Source: Dolomedes plantarius (taxonomy: Eukaryota; Arthropoda; Arachnida; Araneae; Dolomedidae). Taken from it: a DNA stretch of 64,000 nt. Below the pieces are notes generated by a model, which saw only the letters and a program-made list of their open reading frames with translations, did no database searches and was not told the DNA's origin. A program made the position numbers and the translations under genes. The DNA is taken from contig OU015499.1 in assembly GCA_907164885.2 (NCBI GenBank), positions 148,922,739 to 148,986,738 on the forward strand, read 5' to 3'. This document shows, piece after piece, positions 9,757 through 19,775 of this stretch (the stretch's first letter is position 1; the number at the start of each line of letters is the position of its first letter).

Positions 9757-10770
9757 CTATCTACCATGGGAAAGGAGATGCGTTTTCAAATGACCCCGTT
9801 GAGAAAATCTTTTCTCACATACAGTGCAGGCGAAAGGTTTCTCTCCTGTGTGGGTACGGAGATGCGAATCTAAAGTACCATGTTCCGAAAATCTTTTCTC
9901 ACATACAGTGCAGGCGAAAGGTTTTTCTCCTGTGTGGGTGCGGAGATGTGAATCTAAACTACCCTGTACAGAAAATCTTTTCTCACATACAGCGCAGACG
10001 AAAGGTTTTTCTCCAGTATGGGTGCGGATGTGTGTTTTTAAAGCACCCTGTTGAGAAAATCTTTTGTCACATTCAGTGCAGACGAAAGGTTTCTCTCCTG
10101 TGTGGGAACGGAGATGTGTTTTTAAGTCAGACAGCCGAGAAAATCTTTTCTCGCATATAGTGCAGGAGAATGGTTTCTCTCCTGTGTGGGTGCGGAGATG
10201 TGTTTCTAGAGTACGCTTATGAAAACATTTTTTCTCGCATACAGTGCAGACGAAAGGTTTCTCTCCAGTGTGGAAGCGGAGATGTGTTCTTAAATGACAC
10301 TGTTGAGAAAATCTTTTCTCACATACCGTGCAGGCGAAAGGTTTCTCTCCTGTGTGGGAGCGGAGATGTCTTTTTAACTCATCCTGCCGAGAAAATCTTT
10401 TCTCACATACAGTGCATGCGAAAGGTTTTTCTCCTGTGTGGGTGTGGAGATGCGTTTTCAAATTCCCCCGATGAGAAAATCTTTTCTCGCATGCAGTGCA
10501 GGCGAAAGGTTTCTCTCCTGTGTGGGTGTGGAGATGACTTTTTAAACTACCCATTGTAGAAAATCTTTTGTTACATACACTGCAGGCGAAAGGTTTCTCT
10601 CTTGTGCGAGGGGGAATCTGTGCACTGGAGCCTTTTATATTTACACTAATTCTACATGCGTCAAATGAAGTGAATACATCTTCCACTTTCGTAGGGTTTT
10701 GTTCGCAGGAAAGGCTTTCATTGGAAAATCCTTTTAGACTGGAAATACCCGACAATTCCTTTACTGACAT
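9757..10770 (-). CDS. Ten-finger C2H2 zinc-finger protein (intact, intronless)
   Basis: A 337-residue protein, predicted to be a nuclear sequence-specific DNA-binding factor. Residues 1 to about 55 carry no recognised KRAB, BTB or ZAD domain and are Ser-, Glu- and Lys-rich. Ten C2H2 fingers follow, joined by canonical HTGEKPF linkers, ending 'HLLSHGR'. Every finger keeps its C2H2 ligands; finger 5 has an unusual 'CEKKCFHKRTLETH' core. Recognition-helix positions -1/2/3/6 vary widely (for example T-G-S-S, R-D-E-R, Q-C-H-T, V-G-S-S, Q-G-H-T) while scaffolds are near identical. The ATG at 10768-10770 has an in-frame TGA a few codons upstream, so the start is well supported. The stop follows 'H-G-R'; broken finger sequence continues beyond it, so the array was once longer. 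A paralogue at 50929-52026 is dead. Targets are unknown. Confidence 0.85.
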   Translation of the reverse strand: MSVKELSGISSLKGFSNESLSCEQNPTKVEDVFTSFDACRISVNIKGSSAQIPPRTREKPFACSVCNKRFSTMGSLKSHLHTHTGEKPFACTACEKRFSHRGNLKTHLHTHTGEKPFACTVCEKRFSRQDELKRHLRSHTGEKPFACTVCEKRFSQQCHLRTHLRFHTGEKPFVCTVCEKKCFHKRTLETHLRTHTGEKPFSCTICEKRFSRLSDLKTHLRSHTGEKPFVCTECDKRFSQQGALKTHIRTHTGEKPFVCAVCEKRFSVQGSLDSHLRTHTGEKPFACTVCEKRFSEHGTLDSHLRTHTGEKPFACTVCEKRFSQRGHLKTHLLSHGR

Positions 10771-11527
10771 GCCGTCGTTTCAGTACACGATGATGAGGAA
10801 ACTAACTGCCAGCAATACGTTGAACTTCTAAATTTGTGGACAGCTCAAAAATTCTAGTATGGCATCTTACACTCAGTACCGAGCACCTGTAACGACGGGA
10901 GAAAGAAACTGAATAATATATACATACCTTTCACACGCCAATGTTATATGTATGGAACATCAATTTAAATATTCTTATAAAAATACAATTTTAATCTTAT
11001 TGCTCTATAAAAATTAAGCAGAACGAAAGGATGAATTGATTTTTTAGCACCGACGTTACGGTCATAAAATAGTGTCTAGGGGGAGGAAATCGAAATTTCG
11101 GCTTGTTTCTAATTTTCGGCAAACCAACTTGATTATTCATATAAAATTCAAAATTTAATAAATGTTTTTATAAATGAGAGTAATTAAAAATAATCATTTT
11201 GTTGGTAGAAGAAAATGATGACATACAAAGTTATGACAAAAAGGATAAAATTTTGTTGTTACTATTATGCAAGAACTTTGCGTGTTCCAGGAATGGAACA
11301 TTGGCGTGTAAAGGTTAGTTTTTTTCACATGATAAAGATCTTTTGATTACAGTGCATAGAAATATTGAATAAAAAAAATTTCGAATACGAGAAACTTTAG
11401 TAAGCGTCGAAGAAAGATCTTTATGACTTTGATGTACTTTGGATTCCCCTGCCTCCCTCCCCGTCTCACACAAACACACTCTCTACTACGGATCTGAAGT
11501 GAATTACTTATAGCTGCCCTGAAAACC
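10771..11527. other. 5' flank of the zinc-finger gene, paralogous to 52027-53830
   Basis: No gene was seen. The sequence aligns with the flank of the second zinc-finger block ('taaaatagtgtctaggggga' near 11070 and 53340). Position about 10985 is the empty site for the hAT inserted at 52246-53263. It presumably includes any promoter of the zinc-finger gene, but I could not pick out a TATA box or initiator with confidence. Confidence 0.6.
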
Positions 11528-12560
11528 ATGTGTTTCTTGATTGACGTCATTTATGACTCAACTGGAGAGGCACATATATTGGAAAATAACGTTATAAGGA
11601 ATTCTAATTCTTTTCCATCACTCTGCGAATTTCTTCCGTTAGTAATGATACATCACATTGAACAGATGTCTTATTCAAAACCATTTAGGACTGTAGAAGT
11701 ACTTGATTATTTTCACACATTATCGAATGATTCTGAAAAAGAATGTATTGATATTTGTCAACTGCCTCCAGAAGAAGTTGGATGTTTAACAGACGAGGAA
11801 GATATAAATAAAGATATCACGGGGCTGTTCTGCCAGTAGATGCTTGTGGTCAAGTCGAAATATCTACAAAAATAGATGGCAATGAGATATCTAATGAAGA
11901 CGGATTTGATCCTGAAGAACCTTCAACTTCAAAGGGAAAACAGAATATGAAGCGAAAACTAAAGTCAAAAGTTTAGAGTAAATCATGCAACATCGCTTGG
12001 AAAAGATGTGTGAGAGCTTCTATCCCGTGTTGAAAATCCAGAAAAGCATGAAATTTTCTTTAACAATTCTTTCTCGTCATATAAGCTGTTTACTGAGTTG
12101 TCTGAAATGGGTTTCAAAGCTACTGGCACGACACGGGAATTTCAGATAGGAAGATGCCCTCTCATATCACCAAATAAAGCCTCAAAATGGCAAAAAGGAA
12201 ATTTTTTGTACTAAAGTAACGGTCAATATTACATTTGCCGTTGGCAAATGTAATATTGACCGTTGCAACATTTGCCTGTTGCAACTATGGCAGCCAATTA
12301 TTCGACACCTGAGCCTATCTGTAAAACCAAACGATTTTGTCGAGCAAAAGAGAGAGCTGATGTTTCTCAGCCACATCTGATAAAAATGTACAGTGAGGGA
12401 ATGGGAGGTGTGGATTTGCGAGACAGACTTCTTGGATCATATTGACATTATGTTTAGAAGCAAAAAATGGTATTCGAATCTATTTAACAATACCCTAAAC
12501 ATGGTCACAACGGTTTGCAGGAACTCCACAAAACTACTGCTATCGGTCCGATTAATAATA
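11528..12560 (+). pseudogene. piggyBac transposase pseudogene
   Basis: The first open frame (11528-11839) contains 'DYFHTLSNDSEKECIDI', then 'LPPEEVGCLTDEEDIN', a typical N-terminal acidic segment of piggyBac/PGBD transposases. Further on, in changing frames, come 'FFNNSFSSYKLFTELSEMGF' (12060) and 'ISPNKASKWQKG'. A C-terminal part follows with 'SQPHLIKMYSEGMGGVDL', 'DRLLGSY' and 'KWYSNLFNNTLN' (12363-12520). The central catalytic region is largely missing, and several frameshifts are present. The start of this sequence recurs at 53830-54120 beside the second zinc-finger block. A perfect 22-bp hairpin interrupts the C-terminal part. Confidence 0.8.
12218..12264. repeat. Perfect 22-bp inverted repeat with 3-base loop
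   Basis: The left arm (12218-12239) begins AACGGTCAATATTAC, the loop is GTT, and the right arm (12243-12264) is its exact reverse complement, ending GTAATATTGACCGTT. It lies inside the piggyBac pseudogene. Confidence 0.95.
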
Positions 12561-12941
12561 GTTAAGCAATATCAATATATTTACCCCTTATATTTATTTT
12601 AGTTGTCAGTAAGTCATAATAATTTCATCGTTAATTATTAAGTTCAATGCTCTGAGAAATTCCAGAGATTAACATCTGATGAAAAACCTTAGTTACCAAC
12701 AGATTAAAAAGTTTACAAATCTAATAAAATGTGTAAAATTATTACAGGAAATAACAAATACGTGGCTTAGGGGTTGGTTTAGGCATATTTTTTTCGATTG
12801 TAGTTTGGTGGCTACAGATATTTTAACGTAGGATTACGTGCCTCAATAACGGTCCTTCGGAGAGGAAAAAATTTGTCCTGCGTCGCGAGTTATAATTTTG
12901 GCAGAATGCCAAACCCAATAGCAGTAAACAGTTATACAGAA

Positions 12942-13779
12942 CTAGCCGCTGCGCGACCAGCATGGTCGATTTTAGTTTTATATTTTCTTTTGCAAAACAA
13001 CTCAACTGAAAGTAACATATGCAAGGAATGTTACCATTACCTATCATCATAAATATACGTTGTTAAGGGGTATTCTTCATAAGGCTGATTCTAAAATATC
13101 GTGATTAAAAAATTTGAATTTCCATTACTCCAGAATACAGAAGACCGAGGAACCCAACACCAATGATTTAAAAAATTACATCCCTCTCTGTATGTACTAT
13201 TTTTCAAAATTAAGATATATACACTTTATCATTACATGAAATAAGAAATTGTTGTGGAAAAATTTGTTCAATTAAAAAATGGAGTAAAAATTCAGCAAGT
13301 ACTAAATTATAGAGTGGATTACATCACTCTCTGTATGTGCTATTGTTCACAATTCAGATATCAACACTTAATCATATCAAATAATAAATTGTTACGAAAA
13401 TTTCTTCCTTTAGAAAATAGAGTAAAAATTCAGCAAGTACTGAAAAAAGTTTAAAAAATTAACTATTACTGGCTATCAGTTGCATTGCCAGCAACGGTTA
13501 AGCCTAACCTCGCGATCATTTGTTCTCTCTTTTAGGCCTCTCTCTTAATGAATTATTTCTTCTTCGCATTCTTTCTTGAGACTGTTCCAGATTTTCACTT
13601 GATCGTACAGCTCGCTTTCAAGCATTCCTGATTTCAGTGCGTAAATCCATGTTGATACCCGGTTGCAAATTGCGGACGGCCGCTAATGTTTACATCTGGT
13701 AGTTGCAGCCGTTGCCATTCGGAGTGTAGAAATATCGTCGATTTTTGTGCCACATACCTACGCGTTTTATATATATAGA
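12942..13779 (-). mobile_element. Non-autonomous Helitron, minus orientation
   Basis: On the minus strand it starts TCTATATATATAAAACGCG (from 13779) and ends GGTCGCGCAGCGGCTAG followed by T (12942). A subterminal palindrome CGACCATGCTGGTCG (12954-12968) lies just inside the CTAG end. TC at the start, a hairpin plus CTRR at the end, insertion between A and T and the absence of terminal inverted repeats are Helitron features. No Rep/helicase frame is present; it contains a tandem duplication. Confidence 0.65.
13175..13450. repeat. 143-bp tandem duplication inside the Helitron
   Basis: 'attacatccctctctgtatg' at 13175 recurs as 'attacatcactctctgtatg' at 13318, and both units end with 'gtaaaaattcagcaagtact'. 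Two imperfect units are present. Confidence 0.85.
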
Positions 13780-14002
13780 TAGTACCAAAATGCGACAAAA
13801 AAAGGGTGTAAGCAAATGATAAGTAATTCTACGTTAATAAACTGCGGTAGTTTTGTTAGAGGAGAGTACTTGAAATATTTTTTCACCACACTGTTTCCAC
13901 ATTTTAATCTATGTGTTGTGTATATAATACATTACAATTTACAATAATATAAATTCTTCACATTTCTTTCCGTTCATTTACTGTACAATAGTGCATTTAT
14001 GC
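13780..14002. other. Unassigned AT-rich sequence
   Basis: Between the Helitron end and the MITE there is only AT-rich sequence without coding or repeat structure that I can support. Confidence 0.5.
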
Positions 14003-14483
14003 ATAAGCGTAGCGTGATTCTAACTTGTTTTTTTTTTGGGGGGGGGGGGAGGGGGCACGAACTGAATTCAGTTAGGGCCCTCCTCAGCACACTGACTGCC
14101 AGACGGTCCTTAAAATTTGAAAAATTACGATTTTTTTAAAACTGAATAGCAATAGAATTGATGTTTGAGTAGTATTAAAAAGTTATACGATGAGAAAAAT
14201 AAATATAATGTAAATAAAATGAGAAAAATTAATATAATGTAAATAAAATGAGAAAAAAATTATACTATTGACTTTTTGTTATGGATCATACCATAGTTAA
14301 AAACTATGTTAAGGCTAAAGACATAATCGGAATCTTCAGATTCGCAGTTTGAAAAAGCGGAAAAAACGAACTTTCTTAAACGTTTTCTACAATTTTCCGA
14401 TTTTATCTGAACTTCTATTAACGTTTTAATTTATTTCAAGTTAAGTTGGGGGGCACGTGCCCTCCTCACGCTACGCCTTTGCT
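14003..14483. mobile_element. Putative MITE with GCGTAGCGTGA inverted ends
   Basis: The left end contains AAGCGTAGCGTGA and the right end the inverse TCACGCTACGCCTT. It is flanked by TTTATGC on both sides (13996-14002 and 14484-14490). Just inside, G-runs beside GGCAC on the left mirror 'gtgccctcc' on the right. No coding frame was recognised. The family is uncertain; the duplication length (7-8 bp) would fit hAT. Confidence 0.5.
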
Positions 14484-14490
14484 TTTATGC

Positions 14491-14800
14491 GATTCTTCAC
14501 ATAATGTGAATCAAACATTTCAAAACAGTTATCTGTGGACCTCTTGTAGTCTATACGATACACGTCAGGAATACACGGCTCAAAAGGTCTTTTCCAGACC
14601 AACACCTATTAAATATTATCTTACGAGATTATAAACACGTAATAAAAATTCTAAACAAAATAAATCCGTACGGTTTCGATGTGATGCTCCTTAAAAATTA
14701 CTTTTGAGAACAATTTTAAACTTTCACAGAAATTTTAATTCAGAACTGCTTAAAGAAATTTTACCCCTGTTAGTTCTCACGCAATTTATTTATATATATA
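14491..14800. other. Unassigned AT-rich spacer
   Basis: I see no gene, tRNA or repeat pair here other than A/T-rich sequence. Confidence 0.4.
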
Positions 14801-15960
14801 CCGGGTGGCCATAATTAAACTGACAGTGCTCACAGTGTTCTGTAGCGCGATCTATTTGCGAGAATGACGCCACATTTTGTAGGAAGATTAAACAAGACGG
14901 GGGACGATAGGATTCCGCGATAAAATAAATTAGTTCCAAAAGTCACCGCTAGGGGAATATTTGGAGCTGTGTAATAGAAAATAGAGTGTTAACAAATGCA
15001 AATCAATACGGAAATTACCTTTTATTTTGCATTCAAATGAGGTTCAATGTGGCTGCCGTTGTTGTGGACCACATATTGCATTCTGTGCACAGTATGCACA
15101 ACAGCAGAAAGTAACATGTCTGCAGGAATCTCCCGTACAGTCCGTGATATGTTATCCTTCAACGTAGCCAGGTCCTGGACCACTCCTTGATAGACCTTGG
15201 ACTTAAGGTAACCCCATAGCCAGAAGTCGCATGGGGTAAGATCAGGCGACCGAGGTGGCCATGCAGTTGGAAAGTAGCGGCTAATGTCTCTTTCTGTTGT
15301 GAATTTCTGTCGTAGCAGCTGTTGCACCCGTACAGCAACGTGTGGAGGGGCTCCATCTTGCATGAAAATGATTTCCCCCAGGCATTGTCTTTGCTGAAGT
15401 GCCGGAATGACAAAGCTGTTCAACATGTGGCGATATTTCTCTCCGGTAACAGAACAGATTTCCGGTCCTGTCGGGGTAATGTTCTCATAGAAGAATGGAC
15501 CTACGATAAATTCCGCTGTGAACCCACACCAAACAGTTACCTTTGGTGAATGTAAGGGAATTTCTGTGACTGCATGTGGTGATTTGTCATCCTATATTCG
15601 GCAGTTCTGGGTATTCACAGTTCCATGCAGGTAAAAGTGGGCCTCGTCTCCCCATAAGATTTTCCACGGCCAAGCATCATCCACCTCCATTCTGACAAGA
15701 AAGGTGAGAGCAAAAGTCAATCGCTTATCATGGTCGGGGTACAGTAACTCCTGTACACGGCTGATCTTGTACGGATAGAAGTTGATAATCTTTCGTAAGA
15801 TTTTCCATACCGTACTGTAAGGCATATCCATATTCCGAGCTAATCCACGAGCGCTAGAGGTGGCAGCAATATTGTCTGGTCCTCTGTCGACAATCGCCGT
15901 GGCAACTGCTTCGATTGTATCCTGTGGTACAGGTTTTCGTCCTCTGCCTGACTGAACCTT
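14801..15960 (-). pseudogene. IS630/Tc1-mariner-type transposase, widely spaced third Asp, 5'-truncated
   Basis: A near-complete transposase on the minus strand, in one frame apart from a single TAG near 15590. In order it shows 'SGRGRKPVPQDTIEAV' (about 15955), an HTH-like 'YSTVWKILRKI', 'ILWGDEAHFYL' (first Asp), 'FMQDGAPPHVA' (second Asp) and 'SPDLTPCDFWLWG' (third Asp). Between the second and third Asp there are 42 residues, more than mariner's 34. This resembles the long-spaced rosa-like (about DD41D) branch. The end at 14801 is bordered by TA and begins CCGGGTGGCCATAATTAAAC, a plausible TIR. No matching inverted end is found beyond 15978, so the 5' end is lost. One nonsense mutation suggests relatively recent decay. 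Confidence 0.8.
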
Positions 15961-15978
15961 CAGAGAACCTTCAGAGAA

Positions 15979-16529
15979 ATAGAATGGTTACGTAAGCTTC
16001 CAAACTAAAGTTTATTCTTATAAATGCTCATTTACGCATTTCCAAGGGAAAAAGTCTTCATTTTCTTCACAGTGTCTTTATTGAATTCACAGTGAATGTT
16101 GCACCAAAGAGCCCTTAACAAAGTCTATGACTAAAGAGTAATGCTAGCGATTTAGGACATTCTTTAATATTGGGTGATAAGAACTGTAAAAAATTTTCCA
16201 ATTCTAATTTGCATACAACCACTAAGCGAGCTATATAAGCACAAAGGGGGACTACTATATAATAAATGTACTAGAAATAAATGATCTATTCCTATAAAAA
16301 TGTACACTAGGACCAAACATGTGAATTGACTTATATTATCTTTCAAATATTCTTCAAATTTGTTGATAATAATAAAATAGTCTTGCAATAAATTTAGAAA
16401 AGCTAAGAGTTGACAATTAAGAATAATTCGAGTTACACTGATTATCTTAAATTACCTTTATACTTAATAATAAAATAAATAAAACGATTGTATGATTCAG
16501 AGAATATTGGAAAACCATTTTGTTCTTAC
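15979..16529. other. AT-rich sequence, no confident gene
   Basis: Probably intronic or intergenic. A minus-strand frame at 16164-16388 has an upstream acceptor-like 'tttattgcaag' and encodes 'YFIIINKFEEYLKDNI' at first, but then runs into low-complexity hydrophobic sequence. I do not call it an exon. Confidence 0.35.
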
Positions 16530-16592
16530 AGGATAAGGTAATCTCATAACATTTTTCATTTTGTGTATGAAATCAAATGATTTCAAGATATC
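16530..16592 (-). CDS. Candidate host-gene exon C
   Basis: On the minus strand, 63 bases lie between an acceptor-like 'tttccattctatgag' and a donor GTAAGA. They are open in one frame: 'DILKSFDFIHKMKNVMRLPY' and a final P. The other frames are closed, the exon is in phase 0 at both ends, and the composition looks protein-like. It is not recognised as any family. It is listed with exons B and A upstream on the same strand; it does not join exon B in frame directly, so another exon or a different acceptor would be needed. Confidence 0.3.
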
Positions 16593-16967
16593 CTCATAGA
16601 ATGGAAATATTTAGGTCAGAACTCTACAATACAGTTTAGAGCTACAGAAAATCAGATGAAGATTAAGCTATATGTATTGTAACTCTTCTTAGGGAAAATC
16701 ACACCATTCTCCTCATACAAAATGATACAAAAAAAGCAATAAATCATTTTTCATGATAGAGTATGAAATATTTTATTCTTAAATGTATGCACTGCAAGGC
16801 CTTCATATGTACCTATCAATACAAATAACACATTATGACCACTTTTAATTTCAATGCTCAGGACATGTTAGATTTTCAAGGAGGAACTAGACATAATTCA
16901 GAATTATCTGATTTTCTAGGAAAAGATTATTCACCCCCCCCCCCCTTTGATTTTAACATCTTTGTAG
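16593..16967. other. Unassigned AT-rich sequence before the hAT element
   Basis: No gene was recognised. A poly-C run lies at about 16935-16946. Confidence 0.4.
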
Positions 16968-18705
16968 CCTCCTGCCAGTGGCAACTCTACATAGAATCAA
17001 AATAGGCAGAACCTAGGGCCTTGCGTGGCTGAAATGAAAGATAGTACATATTTACTTGCATATATTTGTGATGAGTTTAAATGACATCTGGGAGCAAAAG
17101 AAAAAGCTTTTAAATGCTAATGAATTAAATTTTATTATATGAATTCATTGTTTTAGTAGTTGCATGGTATGATATATTGGTGAAAATTTAACTCCATAAG
17201 TAAGCTATGGCAAAGACAAGACAATGGAGCTGCTTTCAGCTATCAAACACTTTGAATAATTTATCACTTGGAAAGCAGAGTCCACAAACAGGGGGATGGT
17301 GTCAGCAATGATCACCGCAAATGCAAATGCTGAAGAACTTAATGTTTTAAAAGAATTTACTGAAATTCAGAGGCAGAAGATATAAAACATCTTTTAAGTA
17401 TGAAATACCAGATGACAGGACTGAAAATTTAGAACACATGTTCAAAACAGAGCATTTTTAGATGATTATTGACAGAATTTCACAGGGTTCTACTTGCAGT
17501 TTTTCAGAGCTGAAAAAAATATGAACAAAATTTTGGGCTAATTCATGACACAATTCGGTTAAATGAGAAAGCTGTTGAAGATATTCTCCATAATTTCCAG
17601 CAACTTCAGGAAGTTCTCACTGTGCAAAGTGAGGGAAAATTGAACTCTTATACTAGCAGAAGAACTTTGCCGAGAACTAAAGATGTTTAGAAGAACTATA
17701 CCTAAACATTTAAAAGTTAGTGACATTCTAAAATACATGATTGAGAATAGTATTAACCATGTTTATCCAAACATCTAAGTGGTTATAATTACTTTAACTA
17801 TTCCGGCATCTAAAGCTAGTGCTTAAAGATCATTCTCAAAGTTAATCAAGACCTATTTGAGATCCACCATGTATCAAGAAAGGTTGTCTTCACTTACAAT
17901 AATGCCAATTAAACAAAACATTACTTCAAAATTGGTCTTTTCCAAAATTATTGATGATTTTAGGGTTGCTAAAAGTAGAAAAGTTGTTTTGTAAATTCCA
18001 CATTTTTTCCACGTATACCATTAAGTTATAAATGTATTGTAACTTTTATTTCCTGAAAATAAATTTATACTAGAATAATTATTCTATTGTATAATCATTA
18101 TCTAACTAACTCGTGGCACAATAGTCCAAATGTGGACCAAGGCTTGCAGTGCCCATCTCTGTTTTCAAGACCATGGGCTTCGGGTGTCATAAAGCATGTC
18201 TCGGTCAAATGCACACCCTGAAGCGGGACCCCCAGAGTTTGTTACCAAGCACGCATGGTCCTCATTTTATTAACCCACTAGGGATGAAAGTCTGAGTCGA
18301 CCTTGCCCAGTTGCAGGATTCAACATTGGACCTGTGATGTAGGAGCTTGAAGATTTTAACCACTTCACCACTACGACAACTCATTTATGATGTTCACTTT
18401 TAATTGCACTAATAAGATTTTAACATTCAGTCAAAAATTTTCTTTCTTGATGAGTAGTAGATTCCTGATAGATTTTCAGTTAATAATATAGAATTTTTAT
18501 GTTCCAAATATTAATATTATTATTATTTTTTAAATATTTGTCTTGGAAATATTACTACAAATCTCTTGTTATGTTAAAAACATACTGATATGAACATTGC
18601 CTTCAACAGAAAACCTGTCTTATTTTACACAAGATTATTAAAGGGGGCCTTTCAAAAATGTCTGCCTAGGGCCTCGCAAACCGCTGAGCCACTACTGCCT
18701 CCTGT
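16968..18705 (+). mobile_element. hAT element (ZMYM-like lineage) with 8-bp target duplication, dead
   Basis: The element is 16976-18697. It begins CAGTGGC and ends CCACTACTG, with flanking CCTCCTGC (16968-16975) and CCTCCTGT (18698-18705), a 7-of-8 match. Plus-strand fragments in mixed frames include 'KYEIPDDRTENLEHMFK' (17398) and, near 17830-17990, an hATC-type block: 'RSFSKL', 'KTYLRSTMYQ', 'ERLSSL', then 'KIIDDF'. This matches the C-terminal dimerisation region of hAT transposases. Frames are broken many times. A SINE is inserted in its 3' part. Confidence 0.8.
18107..18385 (-). mobile_element. tRNA-derived SINE inside the hAT element
   Basis: On the minus strand it starts with a tRNA-like head: 'tagtggtgaagtggttaaa' (A-box region), then 'ggtccaatgttgaatcc' (degenerate B box). 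A body follows with 'gactttcatccctagtgggt' and 'aataaaatgaggacca', a block seen in several invertebrate tRNA-SINE families. Short GAGTT repeats flank it. No similarity to the dimeric SINE at 4992 was noticed beyond the tRNA origin. Confidence 0.6.
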
Positions 18706-18929
18706 CATCTATATTTATTTTCACACATCTAAAGTGAGAAATAATTCGCATATATTAACAAAAATCAAAAATTAGAAATTGAGAAAAAAACTAAAAAATT
18801 GGGATCTTTCTCTACCCACAGCTATGCATATAAAGCAGATTGCATGCCTGCAGTATATTTTTAACCATTCATATAACTATAGAATTGGGAAATTGAAGCT
18901 TTTCTAGATAAAAGTCAATTAAAACATAC
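18706..18929. other. Unassigned AT-rich sequence
   Basis: No gene was recognised. It could be intron downstream of exon B on the minus strand. Confidence 0.4.
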
Positions 18930-18996
18930 CTGAGGTCAACAATATCGCAGGAGAGATTCAACAGCCTTGCAATACTGTCTATAGAGCATGTAGAAA
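18930..18996 (-). CDS. Candidate host-gene exon B
   Basis: 67 bases on the minus strand lie between a strong acceptor 'tttatttttatttcctag' and a strong donor CAG|GTATGT. One frame is fully open ('STCSIDSIARLLNLSCDIVD'). A second reads 'YMLYRQYCKAVESLLRYC' and stops just before the donor; that second frame is the one exon A would splice into. The two readings cannot both be right. No family is recognised. It appears single-copy in this window, unlike the surrounding repeats. Confidence 0.4.
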
Positions 18997-19666
18997 CTAG
19001 GAAATAAAAATAAAGTCAATTTATATAAGATTTTACAAAAAAAAAAATCTAGCAAAATTTGATTGTAAATAATTTTGATCTATGAATGAAAAATATGTAG
19101 TCTAGCTATTTCTTAGTTTTCTTTTCTGATAAATGTACAGGAAATATGACCACCTTCCTAATTTTTGTTTTTAATACTTCACATGAAATGCTTTTTCATT
19201 TATTGTAAATTAGAATTTTGGAAGACTCTACCAAAATTTCTGCAAGTGAGCCCCGCAATTACTAAGGTTGGCCCTGATCAAAAGCATGAATGACAAGAAT
19301 CAGATGTCAAACTTTCCAGTGCAAAGTAATTTACTGTTATGCTTTGTTACCTCCATATACATTAAGTTAATGTAAAAATTTTCAAATATTTAAATATTAA
19401 AATGTAGAAGTCACAGAAATTCTTCCAAAAAACATTTTTTTAAACAATTTCTATAAATGTTTAAAACAAAGTTATATGTAACTAACTGTCAACAAAGCAG
19501 ATAGGGAGTAAGAAAGTTCAACATGAAATGCAAAGCTATCAAAATGATTGCAAAAGAAATAACAATCTTCTGGTTTATGATCGACTTCTATTCAAAAATG
19601 TTCTTCAAACAGCTTTCATAAAAGAATGTTTATGCAAATTTCCCTCATGCAAAATGAAAAACTTAC
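18997..19666. other. AT-rich sequence between exon candidates
   Basis: No repeat partner was seen in the window. A 60-codon plus-strand frame (19528-19710) is not protein-like and overlaps exon candidate A. This stretch is probably an intron. Confidence 0.4.
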
Positions 19667-19728
19667 CAGCCTATATTTTCATCTTTGGGGCGAACATATC
19701 TTTTACATAAATGGTTTAATATAGTCCT
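19667..19728 (-). CDS. Candidate host-gene exon A
   Basis: 62 bases on the minus strand follow an AG (TAG) and end at a strong donor CTG|GTAAGT. The open frame, which begins exactly at the acceptor, reads 'TILNHLCKRYVRPKDENIG'. The polypyrimidine tract upstream is poor, which weakens the call. It ends in phase 2. The product is unrecognised. The LINE at 19776 begins about 50 bases upstream on this strand, so a mobile element has landed close to the exon. Confidence 0.35.
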
Positions 19729-19775
19729 CTAATGTCTTTTTAAACATTTTTCCATCTTGAAATATAATTTATTTC

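Noticed and set aside
9824..10559. Plus-strand open frames across the zinc-finger gene
   Set aside because: They are antisense shadows of the repeated finger codons on the minus strand and have no protein-like conservation of their own.
16164..16388. 74-codon minus-strand frame as a fourth host exon
   Set aside because: Only the first ~24 residues look protein-like, no good donor follows, and the phase does not match exon C.
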